Assembly (NCBI RefSeq): GCF_024362695.1 | Contig: NC_065419.1 | Span: 10,788,678-10,852,677, forward strand | Length of the DNA stretch: 64,000 nt | DNA from: Pectinophora gossypiella | Taxonomy: Eukaryota > Arthropoda > Insecta > Lepidoptera > Gelechiidae | Reading direction: 5' to 3' | In this document: positions 12,563 through 23,500 of the stretch, piece by piece | Layout: each line of letters starts with the position of its first letter | Position numbering within the stretch: position 1 is the stretch's first letter | The notes under the pieces: model-generated | Databases searched by the model: none | What the model saw: the letters and a program-made list of their open reading frames with translations, nothing else | Told to the model about the DNA's origin: nothing | Position numbers and translations under genes: made by a program

Positions 12563-13195
12563 CATTGATGTTTTAAGTGTTACCATTCAAGTAGTATCAC
12601 CAACATTCCAAAGGCGCGAATTATTGACTAATGTATTAAATTACTAATATTAAATTTCTCACGAATACAAAAATCATCAAAACTGTACGTTGCAAAGTAA
12701 ATTAAAAACATAGGACGTGGGTAATTTATTTTGTACGAAATGGCAACGCAGGGTCGGATGACGTCAGCTGGGCTAACCATGAAAATGCTAGCTGTCAGTT
12801 TTGAGCATATCTGGTCTTATTATCCTCTTAAGACCGAGATTTCCAGACACAATAGTTAAACAATGGGGTTTGGATTTATAAAGAACATTCGGTCTTAGGA
12901 GGATAAACCATGCATAATACAACGTCATAATCCATATACATACGCGATGCACAAATTCTATAGGTGCTAAGGCATATTGGAACGTACGATTAAAGGGTTT
13001 AAATCACATTTTTTTCGCGTAATTGCCATAAAGCATGCGCCTGTAATCTCTAATGGGATTGGCAGACTAAATAATCAAAGACAACTTGCAGCCACTGTTG
13101 ATATGAAGTCTTAAAGTCGATTATGATGAATCTTTTCGTGTTATACCCATCAATATCAATAATCTATCCACAACATTACTTCATTTATAATAAAT
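12563..13195. other. no gene; one imperfect hairpin
   Basis: About 12812-12840 and 12888-12912 are imperfect inverted repeats ('ggtcttattatcctcttaag' against 'cggtcttaggaggataaacc'). Otherwise unassigned. Confidence 0.35.
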
Positions 13196-13502
13196 ATCTT
13201 CTTCTTATCGTGTGGGGTGTAATACCAACCTCATCAACCCTGGTGTCAGGGTTATTACTGAGCCGCCAAAAGCCCCTGACAAGACTCATGTAACGACTAC
13301 ATACATCAGTAAGTAGTAACCGGGACCAACAGCTTAACATGCCTTCCGAAGCACGGATCATCGTACTTTCGGACAATTAGGTGATCAGCCTGTAATGTCC
13401 TAACCAAACTAGGGATCACAAAGTGATTTTTGTGATATGTCCCCACTGGGATTTGAACCCGGAGCCTCCGGATTGTGAACCCGACGCTCAACCCGTTAGA
13501 TT
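13196..13502 (-). mobile_element. SINE-A, full-length-like
   Basis: Minus orientation: (GAA)-type tail, tail domain, core ('gccttccgaagcacgg'), then tRNA-like head with B box ('gggatttgaaccc') and A-box region near 13490. Confidence 0.82.
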
Positions 13503-13608
13503 ACATCATTATTATATTAGACATAAAACAATCGCTTAGTCGGAATTAAAACATGCCCGGGAAGACAAGCAGCTAAACATGTTCTATGTTTTTTACAATA
13601 ATATTCCC

Positions 13609-13855
13609 AATTGAGCTGGTCAGAGATAAGTAAGTATATCCAACGCAAGATGAACTAAGTTATGAACTTTATTGGTAGACTGGCGTGATAGGTGGTGAGC
13701 CGTGCCCGGGTTCTCAGCCTTCAGCGCTCCCCATTTGTCCGGCCAAGTAGTTAATGCCATCTGCGGCAAATCTAAAAAAAAAAAATAAAAAAAAAAGTGA
13801 GCCGTGTCGGCGTCTATAATGGTCGAGCCAAACTGTATTAGTGAAAATTACAATT
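13609..13855 (+). repeat. interspersed repeat E split by a LINE insertion
   Basis: Left part 13609-13704 and right part 13797-13855 join into the same order as the copies at 46704-46868 and 55238-55400. The Jockey fragment 13705-13796 sits between them. Confidence 0.75.
13705..13796 (+). mobile_element. 92-bp Jockey-like LINE insertion with 10-bp target duplication
   Basis: Only the last ~60 bp of the 3' UTR plus an A-rich tail are present. GTGAGCCGTG at 13695-13704 is repeated exactly at 13797-13806, directly after the A tail. This is an extremely 5'-truncated but bona fide target-primed insertion. Confidence 0.9.
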
Positions 13856-14980
13856 AAGTAACTTATTTCTAAATGAACTATGGCTGTCCGGGTGGCAAAA
13901 TACTGGGCTGAAAAAACTGAACGCCATCGAAACGTTTTTTTTTTAATTTCAGTGTTTATTGGTCAATAGTCCACGATAATTTGTCGCAATTACGTAGATA
14001 GCATGTACCGTGCCGCGGAGTTTTATAAGGTTTATTTCCTTCAAACAAAGCTTATTTTTAAAAAATATTTTTGATTCTTTGTTCCTTGTGCCGATCAGTG
14101 ACAAATAGTCCCAATCAGGTATCGCCACACCCGATAGCTTGCTAATCCTCGACGATAAATTGGCACATGATGTCATTTGGCATCTGAGCTCAATGGATTT
14201 TTACAGGATTTTTGCAGGTATAATTTTGTTTTTATTTAGGGTCTACATTTTTGGTCTAAACGCTGCATGTGATGGTTACCTCCTTCTGCATTTTACATAA
14301 CTAACTGATTAATTAATACCTAACTTTTATCGCTGTATATCTTCATACCAGCTTCACATACCTACTTATTGTTATTATTATTATTATTTTATATTATTTT
14401 GGTTTGTTTTTCTTTTTTTTTTGTTAATGATTTTATCTTGGTGTTCGGATCTTTTGTTGTGTATTGATTTCCGTATGGTTTCTGTCATTGTTCAATGTAA
14501 TGTACCTGTCTGTCTGTCTCTCTGGTGTCCGGGAGTACTTTCATTCTTTCTTTCTTTACATTTTCTAACAACCGGTAAAAGTACAATTGTAACTACACTA
14601 CTACACAAACCTCCTAGGGAAACTTTTTTGTTTTAAGTCATCGCAAAAGTTTTATTATTTTCTATCCCTGGTATTCAACATCCAAAGAGCAAGTACTTCA
14701 AATGAACAATTCTAAGTTTTCCTTACTTACAAATCTGTCCATTTGTAAAAAGAAAAATCAAAACATTTCACACTTTATTAATAAGTGGCTTTATTTTGCA
14801 ATACTTAGTAATTAAGAAGGACTTCAAGCTAAATGGCTCCCAGCCGAAAACCTCCTTCTTCTTCTTCGTCGTTCCCTCACTGCTAAGGATCGCGACCACA
14901 GGTTATGGTTTTCCACTCGGTACGGCTATATGCTGCGTGGACCGCCCTCTGTACCTTCTAGTACCTAATTAATTTGAAAA
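13856..14980. other. no gene recognised
   Basis: T-rich and AT-rich. Short frames at 13949-14176 (minus) and 14421-14636 (plus) lack recognisable domains. Confidence 0.35.
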
Positions 14981-15593
14981 ATGGTACTAATTCCTATAGA
15001 CGCCATCTAGTTATACAATAAGTTATACCTGTCATCTTCTTATTCGCCGAAAAGGAAAGGGATGGATGATTAACAACTCTTAATTTTAAAATGAATGACT
15101 GAATTAACCTCTCATATGCCGAGATACTAGACACAATAGATTTTACATTGTGTCTGGTCGAGATCCGCGTTCCGGCGTTCGAAAGATTAATGAATAACCG
15201 GCGAATCAAATATCTCGCTGGTATGCAACCCGTTTGACGAGCGCTATCATATTCTGTCATTGGCCAATGTAAAATTTCTAGAGGGTTGTATTAGATTGCT
15301 GGCCAAAATTGAATAGTGTTCCATACATTTTATGCCTGTTACCCGTCCCTTTGCTTTTCGGCGGATAAGAAAATGACAGTACAACTTAAAATAAAATTAG
15401 ATGGTATGTACAGAGGGGTTAAAATGGCCACATCAAAGCAATTCATCTAAGAAAGCAATGTCGCTATTTGATATTTGCACATATATATTTATAAAAGTAA
15501 GTGTGCAATGCAATCAAATGTCAAATAGCAATATTGCTTTCTTAGATGAATTGCTACGATGTGGCCATTTTAGCCCCCAGGAATCAGCACCAT
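14981..15593. mobile_element. MITE X, long copy, carrying a nested MITE
   Basis: Outer arms 'ggtactaattcctatagac' (left) and the reverse complement of 'gaatcagcaccat' (right). Inner arms include inverted 'ttcggcggataagaaaatga'. A second, unrelated palindromic element (15415-15578) sits within the right arm. Sister copies are at 49272-49680 and 3080-3215. Confidence 0.75.
15415..15578. mobile_element. 164-bp palindromic MITE nested in MITE X
   Basis: Nearly perfect arms: 'ttaaaatggccacatc' and 'agcaattcatctaagaaagc' recur inverted at the right end (15518-15578), leaving only a short loop. It has no coding potential. It lies inside the right arm of the element at 14981-15593, so it is the younger of the two. 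Confidence 0.85.
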
Positions 15594-17005
15594 TATGAAA
15601 TTAAGCCAAAGCGTAGGCAGTTCAGTAGGTAGTTTGAAGAAAGTGGGCGACGCACACGTGCGTATTGCTTTCGTGAGTTAGTTTATGGTCGGTTTATTTT
15701 AGTTTTCGTATATTGAATTCTTTGAGAGGGGTCGCATGTTTTGGCTGACAGATTGAAACCGTCGCCCGAGGCTGAACACTCACTTTTTCTCAGCAGATTA
15801 AAACACATAATAATGAGTTCTTACCGCGTTTAAAATAGGGATATGAGACTCCCGATATTTCGACACTGTTGCAAGTGCCGTGATCACGGGATGACTGAGT
15901 AGATGTTCAGAAGTTTGTTTCTTTGTTGTTATACATAAGTATTTACTCTTCTCATTAAAAAGTGATTGCTACGTAATATGTACCGTTTTCTTGTTTGATC
16001 TGAGCACATCTCAACCATAGTAAATTCTTAGGTACCTACAATAGACCCCCATAACCTTACATCCATCACAGTACCTATGTAAGTACGTACCTACATTCTA
16101 GGTACCAAACTAGCGTGTTACTAACCTAGACCCTGTGCCTCGTAACAAATTATTAGCTAACTCCTACTCTATTATTCTAGAATGAATAATGAAAATATAC
16201 GCGGCCGGAAAAATAAATAAATATGAGGTTTTACGGAAGCCAGCGGTCAATTTGAACAAGGCAGAATGGCATTGCCGCCTTTGCCTCCCCCTGGCAAAGA
16301 AAATGACTTTCTTATCTGATTGGGAGCCTTGGATCCCGAAGTAGGTTAATGAAGGGCCCACATGCCTTTATGTAGTGGCCAGTTTTATTATGACATTCAT
16401 TGAATTTTATTGTATACAGGTGGAATTGTCCATTTGAAATTCAAATTCAAATTATTTATTTCAGATTAATATCCATAATTATAAGTATAAGTACATCAGA
16501 TTAGATTAGATAAATTAAAATTAAATTATATATAAAATCAAATAAAATTAATATTATTATTAAAAATGAAATTACACGAAATAAAATAAAATACATTGGT
16601 GCCCATTCGGGTGCACACAAACCCAACCCAATTTCAGTTCGACAGCTCCCAAATGAGTGCCGTCCTAATAATAATAAGTGCAAGAAAGGGATAGAGCTAA
16701 TTTTAGTCCTGTCACCAATGATAACATTTTCATTGAAATGAGATTAGTTGATACTTTGGAAATTGTGCTCTGACATTTATACATTTATACATTTTCACAG
16801 CCCGACCATTCGAGGGACAATCTGTCATCTACTTGAAAGGGTGATAATAGACCAGGCGGCCCCTTGGCTCTGCCGCCGCTGGTGGTTTTGTCCAGCCATC
16901 ACCAGGATGAACTAGTGGTTCGGGGTGGACCGCTGGGAGGTACACCTGAACCACTCCAAAATTGAAATGTAGTGATGACGCGGACGGATTGCTTGTTTTT
17001 TTATA
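15594..17005. other. no gene recognised
   Basis: Short frames at 16164-16361, 16501-16683 and 16829-17062 (minus) have no recognisable content. Position 16440-16465 has a (TTCAAA)n-like tail. Confidence 0.35.
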
Positions 17006-17276
17006 CAGGGTATTAGTGACATCGTCTGATGGAATCAGACCATGATTCTGAGTTAACATCAAGTGGAATTTTCTGTCGCAAAAAAATCATGTTTTTTTTT
17101 AATTTTTTTTATTTCCATACTTTTGCGACTGTTTTCGTTACGTTGTCACTCTTCTTCTTCTATCGTGTGGGTTGTGAGGTGAATTACCAACCTCATCAAC
17201 CCTGGTGTCAGGGTTATTATTGAGCCGCCAAAGGCGCCCGACATGACTCATGTAACGACTACTATATCACACCTTG
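17006..17276. mobile_element. MITE M1 copy b, interrupted by SINE-A
   Basis: Left part from CAGGGTATTAGTGACATCG (17006) to about 17150. The other end is a degraded remnant 'tcacaccttgta' near 17267-17278. Between them lies the SINE-A fragment at 17151-17263. Confidence 0.65.
17151..17263 (-). mobile_element. SINE-A tail fragment inside MITE M1
   Basis: (GAA)n tail and tail domain only, in minus orientation ('accaacctcatcaaccctgg'). Core and head are absent. It postdates the MITE. Confidence 0.8.
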
Positions 17277-17748
17277 TATAAATCTTATGCCCGTTTAACT
17301 ATGATGTAACTACCAACATTCGTGTTTTAATTATGAAATAAATAAGTAGGTATATTTTAGATTTCAGATACGTATCATAATGGTTTTGCTAACATTAAAT
17401 AAATTTGTAAGCTTACATTATTCGCAAAAACGTCGTAGTTTCGAGGTTTCCCTAAACCCATACAAAATCGAAAGTACTTACGTAGAAATAAAAACCCTAC
17501 AGAGGTAAAGTTTTATAGGTACTTACTAAGTATTTCGAATTCGAGAAAATTTTGAAACTTTCTTTTTTTGTAAAGCTAAGAAAATGCTTTTCATTTAGTT
17601 CTTTTACGTTTCTCTAGGTACCCGAAGAAATTACAGATAATGTTATTACAGAACAGTATTATTTTTAAACTGATTTGTTAACAAAATAGCACACACGAAT
17701 ATATTCCCAATTGAGGTAGTCAGAGATAAATCCATACATGCACTTTTA

Positions 17749-17895
17749 AAATCCGGCCGAGTGCGAGTCGGAGTCGCGTACGAAGGGTTCCGTACCAATA
17801 AGTATGTGAGCCATTGGGCTCAATACTTAAAAATAGAATAAAATAAATATATAAGGGGGCTACCATGCAATAATCACGACTTTTCTTTTTGGTCA
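17749..17895 (+). repeat. interspersed repeat D, end fragment
   Basis: 'aaaatccggccgagtgcgag' and 'cgaagggttccgtacca' match, inverted, the end of 35990-36363. I recognise the phrase as an abundant Lepidoptera repeat. Class not assigned. Confidence 0.6.
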
Positions 17896-18682
17896 ATTTG
17901 GCTCGATATTAAGAATAAGAATAATTAATAGTAGTAACAGGTAAACTCTTGAAATATTCACAAAATATTTAATTATTATATTCACTTTAAAAATAATTGT
18001 AAATAATACCTATTTATTTAATTACCACGACGCTGGTATTGTGTGGAACATTGTGTTTTGACGTTTAGCAATTAGTGAACCTAGCATCGAGACAAACCAT
18101 TCCTGGTTTAGCGATGCTATGCGTCAAAACTGTATACTCAAAGTTTATCAAATAAATAAATTTAAAAAAAAATTGATTAGTTGGAAACTAGCCTATTATA
18201 AAATTGTATTGTATGCTGATAAACGGAAACTAATAGTAAAAAAAAACTAGGCGTTTGATTGTAACTACATTTAGAGGAGAAATAATGTATGGTATAAAAC
18301 TATCAAAGGTGATTTTTATTATAGTAGGTAGAGGTTGACTGTATGTACCCAGCTATGTTGAAGTCCCATGTGAGCGCGAGCCTATTGTCATTAAACGGAC
18401 ACAAATCCTGGAAATCATGTCATTTCAATTATAGAATAGAAATTATTTATTGTAAAAGGTCGCCACACACAAAAAAAGTCAACAACATCATATCGAAATT
18501 CTACTAAAACAATTACAAAAAAGCAAGACGGATGTTTTTCGAAATGATCATAAGGTGGTGGTGGACGTCCTGAGATAAAAGGGCCTCACTCAGCACAAGT
18601 CGCGGCGTGAACCACGACGCTGATATTATGTGGACCCTGTTGGGTCTTTCTCATTATCTATTATCCAAACACCAATTCAATC
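17896..18682. other. no gene recognised
   Basis: AT-rich, no coding frame. Confidence 0.35.
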
Positions 18683-18935
18683 TTATCTTATCTTATCTTA
18701 TTTAGCCTATACGATCCCACTGCTGGGCAAAGGCCTCCCCTTGATTTTTCCACTCCTCTCGACTTTGCGCGATCTCCGGCCAATCCTTGCGATAAGCATT
18801 GAGGTCGTCACACCATCTTTTACGCGGTCTGCCTCGACTCAAATGCTCCAAGATCTAAGCACAGCGAGCCTTGAGGTTGGACTAATGATGAACAGGGAGA
18901 AAACCCAATTAATGACCAATTCAATCTCCAAAGAA
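18683..18935. mobile_element. RTE-like LINE fragment with internal inversion
   Basis: The part at about 18683-18835 reads on the minus strand as an RTE-type C-terminus (GRPRKRW..DL, then EW..QGEAF) ending in a (TAAGA)n tail at 18683. The part at about 18840-18920 reads on the plus strand as an internal RT segment (GLMMNREKTQ, resembling the usual G-K-MN-KT motif). Opposite orientations with a sharp joint fit twin-priming inversion. Confidence 0.65.
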
Positions 18936-18965
18936 AATTCAAACTAAATAGAAAACAAATCAGTG

Positions 18966-19170
18966 ATAGCCTTGTTCGGCGAACGCGTGTCCTACAACCC
19001 AATGTCACGGGTTTGAATCCCGGCGCGGGCTCTGTACTACTGAATTCGACTTTACGACTTAGAATTCATGTTAGGATCATAGATGATTGATATCACGTGG
19101 TTTCCAGGATATGTGCCCGATTCATTGCAATAGGCTCGCCCCCTATTATTGAGACTTAAACATAGCTGGC
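18966..19170 (+). mobile_element. tRNA-related SINE, family C
   Basis: A B-box-like 'gggtttgaatccc' at about 19009-19021 is followed by a body ending 'cttaaacatagctggcgag'. The same 3' end recurs at 34612-34690. The body shares 'gaattcatgtt.ggatcat' with SINE-B, so the families may be related or recombined. Confidence 0.5.
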
Positions 19171-19255
19171 GAGGAGTAGGTGTACTATACACTTGCGTGT
19201 TCTATATTTAAAAAATACACAGTATTTTTATTTTTCTATTGTTATAATATACCTC

Positions 19256-19580
19256 ATAAACTGCCTATATACGTCCCACTGCTGGGCACAGGCCTCCCCT
19301 CAATCAACCGGAGGGGGTATGGAGCATACTCCACCACGCTGCTCCACTGCGGGTTGGTGGAGGTGTTTATTACGGCTAATAGCCGGGACCAACGGCTTAA
19401 CGTGCCCTCTGAAACACGGAATCATCTTACTTTTTCGGACAATCAGGTGATTCAAGCCTGAAAAGTCCTTACCAAACAAAGGATAGTCTCACAAAGTGAT
19501 TTCGACAATATCCCCATCGGGATTCGAACCCGGACCTCCAGATCGTGAGCCGAACGCTCTAACCACTAGACCACGGAGGC
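19256..19580 (-). mobile_element. SINE-A2, full length, with 15-bp target duplication
   Basis: Minus orientation: tail ('ctgctgggcacaggcctccc'), core, then tRNA-like head with B box ('gggattcgaaccc'). TGTTATAATATACCT at 19241-19255 is repeated exactly at 19581-19595, a perfect 15-bp target duplication. Relatives are at 37557-37890 and 38700-39020. Confidence 0.9.
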
Positions 19581-19817
19581 TGTTATAATATACCTAATCA
19601 AGTATTAATTATCGATCTGAATGAGGTAATATGTACTTACAGTGAAGTACCTTTTACCTTACAGTGAAGTGAAGTGAAGTACCTTTTTATATATAAGAAA
19701 ACGTACATATACGTACCTATATATATTATAACACCTAATGATTAATATTCGGAAATAAATTAAGAAAGGATCTACAGTGTTATCCACTTTGTCATTCCAT
19801 AAAAATGGTTTACTTAC

Positions 19818-20229
19818 CATCAGGGACATAAACGTTCAGATAGAGACAATCTTCAGAATATTCCTTTCTCCTCGGTTGTTCGTCTAGCTGACCGTCCAAC
19901 AACTTCATAAACAACTCATCGTGTTTCTTCAAACTATTCTGCACATCATCCTTCTTAGGGTCCGTCTGCATACAATCCGGTGCATATATCGTCGCGTTCC
20001 TCACACCGTCCCATTGGGGCAGATCGGTAAACTCGGGTGGGGTAAATCTCCTGAACTCTAATGGAGGTTGCGCGTAAGGAATACCAACATACGCTGCTAC
20101 CCTCTTAGTTCGAAACCTTGTTATGTACATCCCAGCTATCGTCCCCTGGTTAGCCAAGTTAATCTGCTTCGGTTCCCTGGCCGATAGAACCAGTGATGTA
20201 AGAAATAGCAACACAATCACTCTAATCAT
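19818..20229 (-). CDS. carboxylesterase (type-B) first coding exon
   Basis: Start of a secreted alpha/beta-hydrolase of the carboxylesterase/cholinesterase family, whose catalytic members hydrolyse carboxyl esters. I chose the ATG at 20229 because it opens a clear signal peptide (MIRVIVLLFLTSLVLSA, residues 1-17). An in-frame extension to 20346 is open but has no such logic, and a TTTGCATTTCAG just upstream could be a splice acceptor of a non-coding exon. Residues 49-56 are GIPYAQPP and 125-134 SEDCLYLNVY, both family hallmarks. Cys86 and Cys128 match the conserved first disulfide. About 40 residues of charged sequence between them is longer than in most esterases. Exon 1 ends at 19818 at a strong donor (GTAAGT), phase 1. 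The nucleophile elbow, Glu and His are not in this exon, so catalysis cannot be judged. No later exon was found down to position 1. Confidence 0.88.
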
Positions 20230-20500
20230 TTTTCTGAAATGCAAACCGCCACTAAAGTTCTTTGTTCGACAGTCAAATTCAAAATAACGAACACAACGAT
20301 AAGTACTTTCTAAATATGAAAATCTAAATTTATTTTTCCGCGGCAATAACTATTTTCTTCTAATTTGAAAAACGAATGTTTACTTTTGAATTTTTCTTTT
20401 TTTGTTACGTGTATTTAAATCGTTCAGCCGCTGGGTGGTGGGTGTTCGGGCTCAAAGGTGGTGCGTTACTGTTTCTCGTGCAGACTTCGGCTCGTAAACA
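20230..20500 (-). promoter_or_regulatory. presumed 5' UTR/upstream region of the esterase
   Basis: Upstream of the esterase start on the minus strand. A possible acceptor (TTTCAG) ends four bases before the ATG, so the 5' UTR may be split. The part at about 20430-20500 is less AT-rich than its surroundings. No TATA box or initiator was identified with confidence. Confidence 0.3.
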
Positions 20501-23500
20501 GTGGGGCTGTTGGTCGTTATAGCGACCAAGGAATTGCTTTTGTGTACTCGGAGTGGTTAGAAGTGACTAGCAAGAAAGTATTTGTTTAAGGTACAAAGGA
20601 AGTATCGCTGCGATGTCACTTTCGAGTGCTTTTCGTTAAAACCGTGAATTACGTGTGAAGTGACGGTTTGGACGAAAACTCGAAAAATTATTTTTGCTCT
20701 ATGTTTTACATTTAGAAGATATAAATATTTTTTTGACGTGACTTAACTACTTGGCTTGGAATTATTGAACCAAATAATATTTGCAGTAGTAATTTTCTAT
20801 TTATATTTTGCTTGAGACTCTCAGGAACAAACTACAGTAACTTGAATTATGAATTAAAACTTGTTAGTACGAGTCTTGAAAGCTCTACTAGAGTTTAATT
20901 AATTTAAACAGGGTATACCAAACTTTTCTTCTGAGAGAAATTATAACTGAAAACTAGTTTTCTCTTAGTCTCTTTCCTGCATTTAAACTTACGTTTAAAT
21001 ATACTTACATTACTAGTAAAGTAGTAAGTTAGCGCTTAGCTTAAGTTTTATTTAACTAGACATTTCCAGTTATATTATTATACAATTTAATTATTATTTA
21101 TTTATTTTTGTAATGTGGAATTTAAAAGAGCTAAATCAATAAATCCTACATTCCAAATGCAGTTCAAAACCTAGTGAAATTTTAACAATTCAGAATAATG
21201 TTAGTCCGAAGAAAAAATATAAAAAATAGGTACCTACCTACATATATATTTATTATGTTTTAAGTAGTAAGCATTAAAATTTTCAGTAATATAAGTTTGT
21301 TTCCTTATAAAAAACTAGTAACCAGACATATAAGCAATTAGCGTTTATTTCTTCTTAAGTTTAAAATTTATGTAATATGGAATATTATTGCACGTTGTAA
21401 TTAGCCTTAAAAACAAATGTGTTCGGGCAATAAAATAGTTAAGACACTTATCTAACCAAAAATTTAAAAGTTAGTCATGTGCACCATCACTGGAAATATT
21501 GGTATTTATTGAAGTGGGTTAAGGTATTTTTTGAAATGAAATAAAATAAATGAGAAGTAGAATAAAGACACCGATAAGAAACTAAGTAAAAACAATTTTT
21601 CGACGTAGTAACCAAGTCTTTAGTAATCTGTGATATTGCATAATCTTATTAGCATTCGACTTTGTTTTCAAAAGATTAGTCTTAAGCAGAATGACTAGGT
21701 AAAACTCATTATATTATAAGTAAAAACATACGTAGTCAGGTACGTATGATAATGGCGAGCTCACCAACAACGTCACCAACACATTATTTTTTTGTTAATA
21801 ATCATTTAGGAGATCGGTTCACTAAACAAATATATTTGCGCAAGACTAAAAATTTATGTTCATAATTAGCAAATGTAAATATATGAGATTTTTTCACACA
21901 TTATAAAAAAGATAAATATGTGACTGCTATCTTTCATACAGATACCTACCTGTAATTTGAGAATTTATAAATTGTTGGTTAAAGCACAATGTATTTGCTG
22001 AACAGGGAGCAAATAAAAACACAACGGTTTTAGTTCAGCTGCTTATATTCTCACGCAAGGCGTAAAAAAACTTACAAAGGGATTGGGTCTTTTTAACACG
22101 ATGGACCATTACTATCATTTCATTTCAAAACTGGTTGTAAGTTTTCTTTGATTACTGGAGGCTCCACACACGTGTGTGTGTGCCTATCCTACTAGGGATT
22201 AAGGGCGTGAGCTTTTGTATTTGTTTTCAGTCTGGCATAGAGGAAAAACAAACTAAAAGTCATATCTAGCCGATTCTAAAGCCAGCAAATAGTAGGCAGG
22301 CGAGCTTGCGACGGCAAGGATCGCGTGACTTTAGCTAAGCATTGGAGTCATTGCATTGGCTTCTGGTTGTTTTTACCGCACATCTCCCCTTATATGGGTC
22401 AATGCGACTTCAATATCGATTTTACTCCACCAACGACTATATTTAAAACAACCACCTTATAATTATGTAATTATCTGTTCAGGAATTGTGGGTAGTGTAC
22501 CACAGGGGACTGTTTTAGGTACCACGCAATTGCGAGTGGACAAGGGATGTAATTATGTTTTTAGAATATTCATTTTGGGGACGGTCGGTGTTAGGGTAGC
22601 ATATTCACTGTTAAGCAATTATAATTCATAACGTACTTTATAAATCGTAATGTACAAGTTCACACGAATACGAAATATTACTATAATAACGACCGATATT
22701 TGGGAGATGTCGGTGTGTCCGGCGTTTCTAGCCAGCGAGCGGTGGCGATTGACTGGAGTTTTAATAAACAGATACCTTCGTCACCGCCACACTTACAATA
22801 ACAGTGTTATGGTGTTTTTTTTTACAACGACGGGTTGCAGACAGACCTGTTCAGGTGCTCAATTAAATATTTCTAAGCTCTTTTTTGGCTTATTTATGCC
22901 CATGACACCACCACACAGATTTATTTCAGTCTCTGGCTATTTCATGTACCTAGGCTATATAATATATAATTTAACACCAGCGCTCTTGTGGCGCGCTTTT
23001 TATTTTCTATAAAGTATTTTTTTCTTTTTTTTGTTATCTGTGTAAATGTGATGTTATTTGATGTTTTGTGGCTTCCTAATATAATAAATGTATCTTATTT
23101 TAAATGCTTAAAGTTCAAGATTAAACCTTTTTATAAATGTAATTCTATTAATTGTACAAAAACACATTTCAACTTGAATTGAGTTGTAGACAAGGCAGAA
23201 CATTTAATAAATCATTAGCAACCAATCACTGCGTTAAAAGGGCGAGATTGTATTTATAGAAACCTCAACAACAGGGGTGGAAAATAGCCAAGTAGTATCT
23301 AACGCAATCGTTGCAAAGCTTGGCTTGGTCAAAACGATCAGCTCACTATCCAGACGTCCTGGGTTAGATTCTCTTTTTCATCATAAAAAAAAAAATTGTG
23401 AGACTGTCCCAAGTTGCGATTACCACAATGTTAATCAATTTATCTCTTATAAACATCTGATAAACAGAAACATTTTTTTTATAAAGGAAGCCATGATTAT

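Noticed and set aside
18820..19008. 62-codon minus frame over the RTE junction
   Set aside because: It crosses the inversion joint and the start of another SINE, so it cannot be one gene.
20230..20346. Extended N-terminus of the esterase
   Set aside because: The extension would place the signal peptide 39 residues inside the protein, and a splice-acceptor-like site lies just before the internal ATG.
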